Shown here: positions 6,953 to 16,500 of the stretch, in pieces | Numbering within the stretch: the stretch's first letter is position 1 | Layout: every line of letters begins with the position of its first letter | Source of the DNA: an uncultured Collinsella sp. | Lineage (GTDB): Bacteria; Actinomycetota; Coriobacteriia; Coriobacteriales; Coriobacteriaceae | Reading direction: 5' to 3' | Length of the DNA stretch: 19,662 bases | Assembly (NCBI GenBank): GCA_900751665.1 | Contig: CAADSV010000144.1 | Coordinates: 1 to 19,662, forward strand | Position numbers and translations under genes: made by a program | The notes under the pieces: model-generated | Databases searched by the model: none | What the model was told of the DNA's origin: nothing | What the model saw: only the letters and a program-made list of their open reading frames with translations

Positions 6953-7582
6953 ATGGCAGCTGCACAGCCGCTCAAGATTCGCATGGTTGCCGGGCTTGGC
7001 AACCCTGGCGAGGAATATGCCGAGACCCGCCACAACGCCGGCTTTAAGGCGATCGACGAGCTGGCCCGTCAGGCCGGTGTCACGTACTGGAAAAACCAGG
7101 CGGGCGCCGAGGTCGCGCTCATCAACATCAACGATCCCGAGGAAGAGGGTGGCAAGCGCCAGATTGTGCTGGTCAAGCCGCAGTCGTACATGAACACCTC
7201 GGGCGGGCCCATCTCCAAGCTCTGCCGCGAGTACAAGATCAAGACCGAGGAGCTGCTCGTCATCCACGACGAGCTCGACATTCCCGCCGGTGACGTACGC
7301 GTCAAGGTGGGCGGAGGCCATGCCGGTCACAACGGCCTGCGCTCCATCATCGACAAGATGGGCAGCCGCGACTTCAGCCGCATCCGCACCGGCATCGGCA
7401 ACCCTCCCGGCAAGATGGCCGTCGCCGACTACGTTCTTAAGCAGCTGCGCGCCCGCGAGGCCGAGGATTTCCAGGACACCTGCGCCCGCGCCGCAGATGC
7501 CGCCGGTCTGGCCATCGTCCACGGCGTAATCTACGCCCGCGATCACGTAAACGGCGCCGCTTCCGCCAACGGCAAGCACTAG
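6953..7582 (+). CDS. pth: Peptidyl-tRNA hydrolase
   Basis: A 209-residue cytoplasmic esterase that frees tRNA from peptidyl-tRNA dropped by stalled ribosomes. Motifs: VAGLGNPGEEYAETRHNAGF (12-31), which contains the catalytic His27; VKPQSYMNTSG (74-84) with the substrate-binding Asn81; HDELDIPAG (105-113) with the catalytic Asp106; and the GGGHAGHNGLRSI block (120-132). The C-terminal GIGNPPGKMAVADYVL (147-162) matches the family. The ATG at 6953 is preceded by GGAAGGA at 6941-6947; the upstream in-frame codons to 6923 lack support. The length is normal. It is third in the glmU-prs-pth order. In Bacillus a ctc gene (ribosomal protein L25 family) separates prs from pth; none is present here. 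Confidence 0.97.
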   Translation: MAAAQPLKIRMVAGLGNPGEEYAETRHNAGFKAIDELARQAGVTYWKNQAGAEVALININDPEEEGGKRQIVLVKPQSYMNTSGGPISKLCREYKIKTEELLVIHDELDIPAGDVRVKVGGGHAGHNGLRSIIDKMGSRDFSRIRTGIGNPPGKMAVADYVLKQLRAREAEDFQDTCARAADAAGLAIVHGVIYARDHVNGAASANGKH

Positions 7583-7595
7583 AACCTACTATTTA

Positions 7596-7771
7596 GGGAC
7601 AGGTTTATTTTGGCAGGTTCTGTATGCGGAAACACCGCAGCGGCCGCACCGCAATAAACCCTGTGCCGCCATACATATGCAGCGCTCCAATGGGGGCCGG
7701 TCTCACCGATGTGCGAGGCCGGCCCCCTTTGCCGTTTTGCCTGATAAAACCGACCAAAATAAACCTCTCCC
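7596..7771. repeat. GGGACAG-headed palindromic element (176 bp) after pth
   Basis: GGGA-C-AGGTTTATTTTGG at 7596-7613 pairs with CCAAAATAAACCT-C-TCCC at 7754-7771: 17 of 18 bp. Between the arms are a further inverted pair, TGTATG (7621-7626) with CATACA (7670-7675), and a GC-rich terminator hairpin (7692-7737). ATAAACCCTG occurs twice (7654 and 7792). The whole has a MITE-like look, with no ORF of its own. The gap 7583-7956 is otherwise non-coding. Confidence 0.6.
7692..7737 (+). terminator. Intrinsic terminator downstream of pth
   Basis: GGGGGCCGG-T-CTC at 7692-7704 pairs with GAG-G-CCGGCCCCC ending at 7727, giving a 13-bp stem with one G-U pair and a 10-nt loop. TTTGCCGTTTT follows. It lies inside the palindromic element and about 110 bp past the pth stop. 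Confidence 0.75.
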
Positions 7772-7845
7772 CCTTTGGTAGGCCAAAGTGGATAAACCCT
7801 GCTCCCAACCGCCGAAGATACACGTAAGCGACATGTCCATGAGGG

Positions 7846-7956
7846 TATAATTTGCACCGTATGTCTGCACAACGCCTGTGCGCGTACGGTTTTATTCGGG
7901 CTACCGTCCATTTCCGTGGAGGCACGGTTCGGCGGCCCTAACAAGAGAGGGGTTCT
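7846..7956 (+). promoter_or_regulatory. nfnAB promoter (-10) and structured leader with attenuator-like hairpin
   Basis: TATAAT at 7846-7851 is a perfect -10 without a recognisable -35, which suggests an activator or an unusual sigma factor. The predicted RNA begins near 7858. ACCGTA (7856-7861) pairs with TACGGT (7885-7890) around an inner GCACA/TGTGC pair, and TTTTATT follows, as in an attenuator. A second nested structure follows: GGGC (7898-7901) with GCCC (7935-7938), ACCGT with ACGGT, CCA with TGG. A GAGAGGGG ribosome-binding site sits before the ATG at 7957. I do not recognise a known riboswitch class. Confidence 0.4.
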
Positions 7957-8796
7957 ATGTATAAGATCCTGGAGAAGACGCAGTTCTCGGAGAAGGTGTT
8001 CAAGTTCCGCATCGAGGCGCCCGCAATCGCCAAGCATGCGCACGCTGGACAGTTCCTCATGGTTCGCGCCAACGAGACGGGCGAGCGCGTCCCGTTTACC
8101 CTGGCCGGCTGGAACGGTGACGAGGGCTGGGTCGAGTTCATCTTCATGGTGATCGGCAAGACCACCGAGATGCTGTCCACCTACGAGGCCGGCGAGTCGC
8201 TGCGCGACGTCGTAGGCCCGCTGGGCGTTCCCACCGAGATGGCCGAGGGCCCCTGCGCCGTCATTGGCGGCGGCGTCGGCCTGGCAATTGCCTTCCCGGT
8301 CGCCAAGCACCTGGTCGAGACCGGTCACGAAGTTCACGCCATCATGGGCGCCCGCACCAAGGACCTCCTGCTCATGGAGGACCAGTTCCGCGAGCTCCTC
8401 GACGAGGACCACATCCACATCACCACTGACGACGGTTCCTACGGCGAGCAGGGCGTTGTTACCGCTCCGCTGGAGCGCCTGCTGCAGGACAAGGCCGTGA
8501 GCCAGGTCTTCTGCGTCGGCCCCGTTCCGATGATGAAGTTCTCGACCCTCACCGCCCAGAAGTACGACACCCCCATCACCGCGTCGCTCAACCCCATCAT
8601 GGTTGACGGCACCGGCATGTGCGGCTGCTGCCGCGTCGAGGTGGGCGGCGTGACCAAGTTCGCTTGCGTCGACGGCCCCGACTTCGATGCCACCCTGGTC
8701 GACTGGGATGACCTTCGTGCCCGCCAGGCCGCTTACCGTTCCGAAGAGGGCGAGTCCCTCAAGGCCTATGAGGAAAAGAGCTGCGCATGCCACTAG
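7957..8796 (+). CDS. nfnA: FAD/NAD-binding oxidoreductase subunit, NfnA/SudB-like (2Fe-2S)
   Basis: A 279-residue ferredoxin-reductase-fold protein of the 'sulfide/dihydroorotate dehydrogenase-like' group. With the overlapping next gene it matches NfnAB, the flavin-bifurcating NADH-dependent ferredoxin:NADP oxidoreductase of anaerobes. Sequence shows FAD-binding RVPFTLAGW (44-52), the NAD(P)-binding GGGVGLAIAFPVA (104-116), and a C-terminal iron-sulfur site: Asp217, Cys222, Cys224, Cys225 and Cys237 in DGTGMCGCC and FACVDGPDFDA. Nfn proteins are known for an Asp plus three Cys coordinating the 2Fe-2S cluster, which this pattern would allow. The Cys-Gly-Cys-Cys has one cysteine more than needed. 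The tail ends CACH. The stop overlaps the nfnB start by 10 bases, implying coupling. Alternatives with similar sequence are the small subunits of sulfide dehydrogenase or of glutamate-synthase-like complexes. Confidence 0.83.
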   Translation: MYKILEKTQFSEKVFKFRIEAPAIAKHAHAGQFLMVRANETGERVPFTLAGWNGDEGWVEFIFMVIGKTTEMLSTYEAGESLRDVVGPLGVPTEMAEGPCAVIGGGVGLAIAFPVAKHLVETGHEVHAIMGARTKDLLLMEDQFRELLDEDHIHITTDDGSYGEQGVVTAPLERLLQDKAVSQVFCVGPVPMMKFSTLTAQKYDTPITASLNPIMVDGTGMCGCCRVEVGGVTKFACVDGPDFDATLVDWDDLRARQAAYRSEEGESLKAYEEKSCACH

Positions 8797-10196
8797 TTAA
8801 CGGTCGTTTCGTTGCCGATATGAAGTCGCCCCGCACCCCCGATAACGAGGAGCCGGCTGCCGAGCGCGCCTGCGACTTCCGCCCCGTCGACAAGGGCTTC
8901 ACCGAGGAGATGGCGCTGGCCGAGGCCGAGCGCTGCCTCAACTGCAAGAAGCCGTTCTGTGTTGAGGGCTGCCCCGTCAACATCAACATCCCCCGCTTTA
9001 TCGAGCAGATCCGCGCGAAGGACTTCGGCGGCGCTCTCGATACCATCCGCGAGGACTCCATGCTTCCCGCCATCTGCGGTCGCGTCTGCCCGCAGGAGAA
9101 CCAGTGCGAGGGTAAGTGCATCCGTGGTAAGAAGTCCGAGCCCGTGGCCATCGGCCAGCTCGAGCGCTTCCTGGGTGACCGCCCCGAGCTCGCCTCCACG
9201 CCCAAGATGGCTCCCAAGAACGGCAAGAAGGTCGCCGTCGTCGGTTCCGGCCCGTCCGGCATCACCTGCGCCGGCGAGCTCGCCCGCAACGGCTTTGACG
9301 TCACCGTCTTCGAGGCCTTCTTTACCGGCGGCGGCGTGCTGGTCTACGGCATCCCCGAGTTCCGTCTGCCCAAGGCGGTCGTCAAGCGCGAGATTGACGG
9401 CCTGGAGGACATGGGCGTCAAGTTTGAGTACAACTCCGTCGTGGGCAACATGGCCACGGCCGAGGAGCTGTTCGAGCAGGGCTTCGACGCCATCTATGTG
9501 GCGACCGGCGCTGGCCTGCCCAAGTTCCTCAACGTCCCCGGCGAGAACCTGCCCAACGTCTTCTTCGCCAACGAGTACCTCACCCGCGTGAACCTGATGA
9601 AGGCCAACAAGTTCCCCGAGTACGACACCCCCACCAAGCACGGCAAGAACGTCGTCGTCTTTGGTGGCGGCAACGTGGCTATGGACGCCGTCCGTACCGC
9701 CAAGCGTCTGGGCGCCGAGCACGCCATCATCGCCTACCGTCGTACCGAGGACGAGATGCCCTGCCGTCGCGCCGAGCTGCACCATGCTAAGGCCGAGGGC
9801 GTCGAGGTTCTGCCGCTCGTCTCCCCGCTCGAGTTTGTCGCTGGCGAGGACGGCTCCGTGTGCGCCGTCAAGGTCCAGAAGATGGAGCTCGGCGAGCCCG
9901 ACGAGTCCGGCCGTCGTCGCCCGGTGCCCATCGAGGGCGCCATCGAGGAGATTCCCTGCGACGTCGCAATCTCGGCTATCGGCACCAACGCCAACCCCTT
10001 CGCAAAGAAGATCGGCGGCAAGATGGAGCTCAACAAGTGGGGCTACATCGTTGCCGACGAGGAGACTGGCCAGACCACCGATCCCCGCATCTGGGCTGGC
10101 GGCGACATCGTCACCGGTGCCGCTACGGTCATTCTGGCGATGGGCGCCGGCAAGAAGGCCGCTGCCTCCATCACCAAGAGCCTGCTGGGCGAGTAA
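8787..10196 (+). CDS. nfnB: NADPH-dependent glutamate synthase-like flavoprotein, NfnB (large subunit)
   Basis: A 469-residue cytoplasmic flavoprotein resembling the glutamate synthase small subunit and NfnB, the NADP-reducing and bifurcating large subunit. The N-terminal domain has two four-cysteine groups for 4Fe-4S clusters: Cys50, 53, 58, 62 and Cys97, 101, 107, 111. A first dinucleotide fold VVGSGPSGITCAGELA (151-166) binds FAD. A second, VFGGGNVAMDAVRTAKRLGA (291-310), binds NADP(H). The closing IWAGGDIVTGAATVILAMGAG (435-455) is the usual FAD-binding C-terminus. No glutamate synthase large subunit is nearby, whereas NfnA is directly upstream with a 10-base overlap, so electron transfer between ferredoxin, NADH and NADPH is the better reading. 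The same family is often annotated as GltA. Function is inferred from pairing. Confidence 0.87.
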   Translation: MPLVNGRFVADMKSPRTPDNEEPAAERACDFRPVDKGFTEEMALAEAERCLNCKKPFCVEGCPVNINIPRFIEQIRAKDFGGALDTIREDSMLPAICGRVCPQENQCEGKCIRGKKSEPVAIGQLERFLGDRPELASTPKMAPKNGKKVAVVGSGPSGITCAGELARNGFDVTVFEAFFTGGGVLVYGIPEFRLPKAVVKREIDGLEDMGVKFEYNSVVGNMATAEELFEQGFDAIYVATGAGLPKFLNVPGENLPNVFFANEYLTRVNLMKANKFPEYDTPTKHGKNVVVFGGGNVAMDAVRTAKRLGAEHAIIAYRRTEDEMPCRRAELHHAKAEGVEVLPLVSPLEFVAGEDGSVCAVKVQKMELGEPDESGRRRPVPIEGAIEEIPCDVAISAIGTNANPFAKKIGGKMELNKWGYIVADEETGQTTDPRIWAGGDIVTGAATVILAMGAGKKAAASITKSLLGE

Positions 10197-10224
10197 TCAC
10201 CTACAGCGCTAGCCATCAAACGGC

Positions 10225-10262
10225 AAAGTCCCCGTCGAGCACACGCCCGGCGGGGACTTTTT
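10225..10262 (+). terminator. Intrinsic terminator after nfnB
   Basis: AAAGTCCCCG at 10225-10234 pairs with CGGGGACTTT at 10251-10260. The stem can extend by a G-U and two G-C pairs, and the hairpin runs into TTTTT. It lies 28 bp past the nfnB stop. Confidence 0.9.
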
Positions 10263-10267
10263 CTATG

Positions 10268-10331
10268 CCGACCACCCAACCACCACGATGGGGACAGGCA
10301 CCTTTGTGGTGGTTTGGAGCCTGGTGGTCGG
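10268..10331. repeat. Nested palindrome containing GGGGACAGGCACC
   Basis: Two nested inverted repeats: the outer pair CCGACCACC (10268-10276) with GGTGGTCGG (10323-10331), and the inner pair AACCACCAC (10278-10286) with GTGGTGGTT (10306-10314). The centre carries GGGGACAGGCACCTTT, which recurs exactly at 17326-17341 inside an even better hairpin. It lies in the convergent gap between nfnB and the large surface-protein gene. Confidence 0.75.
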
Positions 10332-10335
10332 TTTG

Positions 10336-10551
10336 TCTCGATCTGTAACACCTGGAGCCCGTCGAGTCTTGTAGTTGTTACAGATCGAGATATTGCGCCA
10401 GCCGCCCCCGCTTTATCTCAATCTGTAACAGTTAGAGCCCAAATTCCTCGCTACGTGTTACAGATCGAGACATTAGTTTGGCGGCTGAACAGTTCATCTC
10501 AATCTGTAACACCTGGAGCCGTTTTGGGCAGCTTGGTGTTACAGATTGAGA
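10336..10551. repeat. Array of six 15-bp repeats in alternating orientation with 25-26-nt spacers
   Basis: The word TCTCRATCTGTAACA starts at 10336, 10416 and 10497. Its reverse complement starts at 10376, 10456 and 10537, always exactly 40 nt after its partner. Spacers are 25, 25, 25, 26 and 25 nt. Arm pairs 1 and 3 are perfect over 15 bp; pair 2 has one mismatch. Spacers within pairs begin alike (CCTGGAGCCC, GTTAGAGCCC, CCTGGAGCCG) and then diverge; spacers between pairs do not match each other. The array therefore consists of three ~80-bp units, each able to form a 15-bp stem with a 25-nt loop. No cas gene, integrase or RNA gene is adjacent. It ends 37 bp from the stop of the large surface-protein gene. 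Confidence 0.85.
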
Positions 10552-10588
10552 TTTTGCATAAGCCGAGGATGGACGCCGCCACCAAAAC

Positions 10589-13500
10589 CTAACGCTTGCG
10601 GCGCTTGGTTGCGGCGATGCCTGCCGCGGCAACAGTTGCTCCGGCGATGCCTAGGGCGGCGACTGTCATCGCGGCGGAGTCACCCGTGCCGGCAAGCTCC
10701 GTGCCACCGGACTTCTTGCCATTCTTGCCCTTACCCTTGGACTTGCCCGTCGTCACCGTGGTCGTCGTCGAAGCCGAGCCGCCCGCAGGTACCCCGGTGC
10801 CGCCAGAGCCATCCGCACCGCCGCCCTGCTCGCCGTCGCCAGACGACGGATCCGGCTCGGGCGTCGGCTCGGGATCGGGCGTCGGCTCAGGCGCCGCCTC
10901 ATCGGTCACCGTAATCGTAATGTTCAGACGCTCGGAATACTCACTGTATGACATGCCAGGGCGCTGTGCCGCAATGCGCACATACATGTTGCTATCGAGC
11001 GCAATAGGCTCGGTGTACTTTACGCGGCCTTCGTCACGGCAGGGGCAGGTGTCGTTGGTGGTGTACCAAATCGTTGCGCCATCCTCGGCCGAAAGCTCTA
11101 GCTTCGTGCCCTTGGGCACCGTAATGTAGTTCTCCTTGGGCGACCATGCACCAAACGTCGTCGCACCAATCGTCGCCACCGGTCGCGCCGGTCGCACCGC
11201 CTCGGCAGACACGCGAACGTCGACCTGCTTGGACAGCGCCGTGCCGTCCACCGCCGCCGTCAACGTCGTCAAACCGGGCAGAGCACCATGCAGCACAAAC
11301 GTCGCCGCGCCGTCCTCGCCCGTCACGGCCTGGGTGGCATCGACAGAGCAGATAGCCGAGGACTCCAGCCCAACACTAACCTTGGCGCCCGCAAACGGCT
11401 TGCCCGCCTTATCGGTCACGTGCGCCACCAGCTCAAAGTCACTGCCATCAAGCATGGTCACGGCCTGCTCCACGTTGAGTTTGAGCTTGTCGGCACGAAC
11501 GCCCACGACAAGCTCGCCACTTGCCCAGCGCGCCATGGCCGTGCCGGCGTAGTTGCGAGCACCGTCGAGCTCAAACGCCACCGCCGAGCCCGCCTCACAC
11601 GCATCGGCATAGCGAATACGCAGCACGCGCGACAGCGGCTTGCCATTGGGATCGTCCTGCTTGTCGAGCCACGTATACGTCACGTCGCCCAAGCCCTGCG
11701 CGCACAATGCGACCAGGGCATCGTCGCTCGCATCCATATACTGCGCAAACTCAACCTCGATGCAATCGGTATAGGCGTGGGCCGAAACCACCTCGGGCGC
11801 CGCCGTCGACACCAAGCCAATGTTCACCTCAGTCTGAATCGGCGGCACGCGCAGCCAAGCCGAACGCGCCTCCTCATACCCGTCCTTGGTCACGCGCACC
11901 TGATACCAGCCGGTCGGCGTATTCCAGTTGTACGCACCGTCCGCACCCGTCGCAAGCGGATTGTCCTGCTCATACTCCTCGGCATCCCAACGCACTGCAT
12001 TGGTACCGGCCGCATCGTCGGCGCTCCACAGCTCAACCGTCGCGCCTTCGACCGTATTGGACAGCAGGCCCTCGTACACCATGCCCGCAGGATCGGGTGC
12101 AGCCTTGGCAGCCACATTGCGATAACGTGCCTCGAAGATCGACTGCATCTTCTCGTCCGAGATCAAGCCGTCCTTGTTGGCCTTGTAGACCTCGGCATCG
12201 GTCAGCTCGCCCCAGTTGACCGTAATACGATTCTGGCACGCGCGCTCCACCTGCTCGCAAGCAACATCGTAGGCGCATTCGGCATTGGTCAGCTTAATCG
12301 CGCGCTCCGAACCTACGCTGGTCGAAGCCGCGTCATAGGCAGCGCCCACCACGGTACCCGCCGAACCGGCCGTCAGCACGCCGGCGATTGTCATAATGGA
12401 GCCCACTGCCACATCGGTGCTGTCGTGGCAGAGCTGGCGATACAGCAGATCCTCAAACGCACGCGCCTTCTCCATGGCGTCACGCAGCGCGTAAATGCAC
12501 TTCCAGTCGTCCTCGGTCTTCTCGGGCTTGGCAAGCAAGCGCGTATGCTGAAGCTCATAGCCCTCGCGCTCGCCCTTCACCTTCTGCATGCGGACGTTCA
12601 CGTTCTCCCAGTTCTTGCTGGCATCGTTCACGCCGTAAATGCCGGTAAAGATGCCGATGCCCTGGGTCGCCGCGGGAAACGCCTGACCGGCCGCCTTCCA
12701 CGCATCGGTCTTAAAGACCTGTCCGAACATCTCGCACTCGATCTTATAGCTCTTGAGCGAACGGATCGTGCGGATGAGCTTCATATGGGCGCTCACGTCG
12801 CCGTTGCGCTTCCAGGCCATGAGCCATCCGCGCACCTTGGAGTTGTTGAGGCTATGGACCACATTCCAGTTGTCGTACAGGTTGTCCAGAATGTCGCACT
12901 GCATGGCGATCGAGTTAAACAGAAGCGCCTGGTTCTTGTTGTTATTGGAGTTCTCGATAAACTCCGACTCTATATAGGCCGTCTGCTCGCCATCGGGCGC
13001 GGCGACCTTAAAGCCCTTGACGGTATCGTCGTCAGCCGCCTTGTAGCTCAGCGAGCTGCCGAGCGCCTGGCCCAAATCGTTAAACCCGTTCGTCGACTGG
13101 CCGTTGTACTCGCTGGCCTTAATGCCCGCACACTTGTTGAGCGCCGCAGCGGTTGCGTCATTCCAGCTTCCGTATTGGTTGAGCTGGCCGATACCCATCG
13201 ACTGGCCCACCAGATCCTCGGCCCGCTGGGCAATAAACTCCGCTCGCGATGCATGGTCGACGAGCTCCTTGATGGCGGCCGCATCCGCAGCGTTCGCGCC
13301 CTGGGCCGCCGCAAGCTCCTGATACCAATCTTCGCTGGTACCATAAGCATCCTCAAAGATCATCTTGTCCACATTGACGCCATAGCTGTCGCCCTGCTGG
13401 GTTAGCAGCGCCGCCGACCCGCCGACCGCGGCCTTGAGCTCAGCCGCAAACTGCGCGGCCTCGTCGTTGCCAGCGTCATCACCCCCACCGTCGCTGGCGG

Positions 13501-16500
13501 CAGGGGCGCGACGAGCCTTACGGGCAGCTCCACCTTGGGCTTCGTCCTCTTTACCGTCCTTGTCCTCCTCGGCAAACGCATCGGCGACCATCTGGTCAAT
13601 CGCGTCGTTAAAGGCCTCGTCGACATCATTAAACGAGTTATCCATCATATACTCGTGCCACTGCTGCACGGCATTCGAGAACTCCTGCTGGCGCTCCTCG
13701 GCCGCGGCGGAATGCTTTTTGGCCGAAGCATTGGCGTCAAAACTCAGCATGGTCATAAGCTGAGCATTAGAGATGCGGTAGGTCTGCGGCATAAAGATTT
13801 GCTCAAAGTTGCCGCAGTTCACATAGGTCGAGTCATTCGCCTTGTTAAACTCGTCGAGCAGCTTGAGATATCCCTCGTCCACATACTCCGCCACATAGCG
13901 CACACGGGTGCCCTCGCGCGACTTTTGAGTCAGAGGAATCGTCACCGTCTTGCCATCCACGCAGTCCACGTACAGGTCGAGCGTGTCGGCGGCCTCTTCG
14001 TTTCCCACCTCGAGCGTGATATCGAACGTCCAGTAGGCGTTCTTCTTTTGCGGCAGATGATGGAAGGTCCACAGACTCTTGCCGGTGTCCCTGCCATCCT
14101 TGACCAGGTTTTGCGTACCGCCACGATACGTCACATCAAAGTTCCAGACCGAAGCGCCCGGAACATAGCGCACATAATTGCGAGCCGTCACCTCGGCAGC
14201 AGCGGCGGCAACATCGGTCGAGCCCACACGCGCTTCGAGCGTCACACGCTCGGCGGCAAGCGTATCCTGCGGCAGGTCGTATTCAATCTTGGCACGGCCC
14301 AGCTTGTTGGTCTTACCGGTGTACTTTGCAGCCGACGAGCCCGTCCCCACGGTGAGCTGCACGCTCTTGCCCGGCGCTGCATAAACGTAGGCCACATTGC
14401 CCAGCAGGCTGTGAACGTCGGTGCTGTCGACCTCGATGCGCGATCCGCTAACCTCGAGCGTGGTGCTTCCCAGCGGCAATGTCACCTCGCCCAGCGTAAT
14501 GAGCGGCGAGACGGCATAGATGCCCGCGGCCTTAGGCTTAAAGCGCACAAACACATCGGCGCCCATGCCCTTCTTCATATCGAGAACGAGGTTGTCGCCC
14601 TCCCAAGTTGTGTCAGCCCACATGGCATCGGAGCTGGCACCGGCTTCGCGAGCGCCTGCGGACACATCCTCGACGGCATCCTTGGCCAGCGGAATCTCAA
14701 TCTTGGCAGCCTGGCTGTCCTTGAGCTCGTAATGAATGCGCAGCTCGGTCTCCGCGCCAACGACCGCGGACGAATCAGCGATAACCGAGCCCGCCGTCAG
14801 CCCGCGCTCGGCACGATACGTCTCCACGTCAAACGTGGGGACGTCGAGCGTCACGTCGAGCTGTTTGCCGTCCTCAATCTTCACCTGCTTTTGCGCGATA
14901 TGCTTACCCACGGTCAGCCCTAGGCGGCTAAACGTGGAATAGCTCGTCGCTTGGATGTCGTAGCTCGTCTTGTTAAAGGCGACGATGGTGTACGAACCGG
15001 CCTTAAGGCGCGGCGTCTCGGCCTTCATGATAGGCGTGGTGCCATCGTCTTCGTAACCCATCAGATAGGTGACGCCGTCGGCGACCAGCTTGCCGTCGGA
15101 CGTACGGAACACCAGCACGCGGTTGGCGCCCTGGTAGTCGCCCTTGGTCGTGACCGCCGCCGTGCCCCAGGGCTTCAAGTCGATATCGACCTTGCCAGCC
15201 GAGGGCTTCACCGTCGCCGTCGCCCCACCCAGCTTGAGGCTGTCTTTGGGCTCGAGCGTTATCTCCAGATCCTGGTCCGCGTCGGCAATGGCCTGCGACA
15301 CCACGAGCGCTGTGCCCTGGATACGGAAGTCGTTTTCCTTGTCACCCTTGGCAGGCTTAAGCGTCTTGCCGCCGCTCTTCACCGTCAGATCGATATTATC
15401 GAGACTATCGAGCTCAATGCGTTCGGTCTTATCCTGGCCTGCGACCGGTTCGAGATAGGCCACATTAAGTTCAATCGCGCGCGAAGCCGGAATCTTGGTA
15501 AAGTCCTCCGCCTTAATCTCTCCGATATTCCATGTGCCCGTCATCTGGTCGCCCGGGCGCGCCAGCACCATGTCATAGTAACCGCTGAGCGAAATGCGCA
15601 GGGTGGCTGCTGTCTTGGAGAGAGCGTCCGCTGTAAAGCTGCCGTCATCGCCAACCGCCAGCGGCGTGGACTGCCCCGCCTGCACGAGTGTAGCCGTCGC
15701 GCTCTGGGGAAGTTTGCCCGTCACCTGGGCCGCCTCGCCCATCCACTCAAACGTGTAGGCAGGCTTCGAGGAATCGACGGAGTCCTTGCGATCGGTCACG
15801 GCATCGGCAAGCTTTTTGACCATCGAGGGGTTGCCAGCCGAATCGGTCGCATAGGCATAGATGGTCTGGCCTTCACCAAAGGGAATCGCATACGTTACGC
15901 CATCGATTGTCACGCGCTCATTATAGTCGCCCGGATAGCCCGCCTCACCAAACTGAAGATCGGGGTTCATCACGCGCAGGGCAACGGCATTATGGTTCGT
16001 CTCGTTTCCGTATCTCGTGTTCTCAAAAGCTCCCCACTCTATCATTCCCACGCTTTTGGGTAGCACAATCTCTTTGCCGGCAATCGCAGGATCAAGAGAG
16101 GCGAACGCGAGCGCCCCGATAGATTTGACACCATCGCCGATCGTCACCGATGACACATGCGAGCACCCGTCAAAGGCATAGCGCTCAATCCGCTCCACCG
16201 TGCCCGGCACGTTGATCTGCGTAAAGGTGAGTACCGTTGTGTCCGAGACATAGAACTGCGGTACGCCGCAATTGGCGAAGGCGCGATAGTCGATAGTCTT
16301 AACCGAAGGTGGCAGCGTTGCCACCACATTGTCGTCAAGCTGTTCGCAGCCCTCAAAGGCCTGCTCGGGAATCGTGGTAAAGGCCGCGTTATTGGGCCAG
16401 GTCACCGTCTGAAGTGTCTTGCTTCCGGTAAACGCATTCCAGCCCAGCTCCTCAACCGAATCGGGCAGTGCGATTTCCTTAATGCTGCTGCCGCCCAAAC

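Noticed and set aside
8793..9785. 330-codon minus-strand frame opposite nfnB
   Set aside because: Low-complexity Gly/Ala/Asp/Leu translation that shadows nfnB; no start signal.
10336..10551. CRISPR array
   Set aside because: Spacing is regular, but repeats are only 15 bp and alternate in orientation, intra-pair spacers share a head sequence, and no cas gene is in the window.
12330..12403. Glycine-rich hydrophobic stretch as proof of a pore-forming toxin
   Set aside because: A single segment without other toxin motifs or an immunity gene nearby; kept only as a point for structural testing.
11288..13405. 705-codon plus-strand frame, with another of 462 codons at 13535-14923, opposite the giant surface gene
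   Set aside because: Arg/His/Leu-rich translations typical of antisense shadows, no ribosome-binding sites or motifs; the minus-strand gene has signal peptide, domains and anchor.
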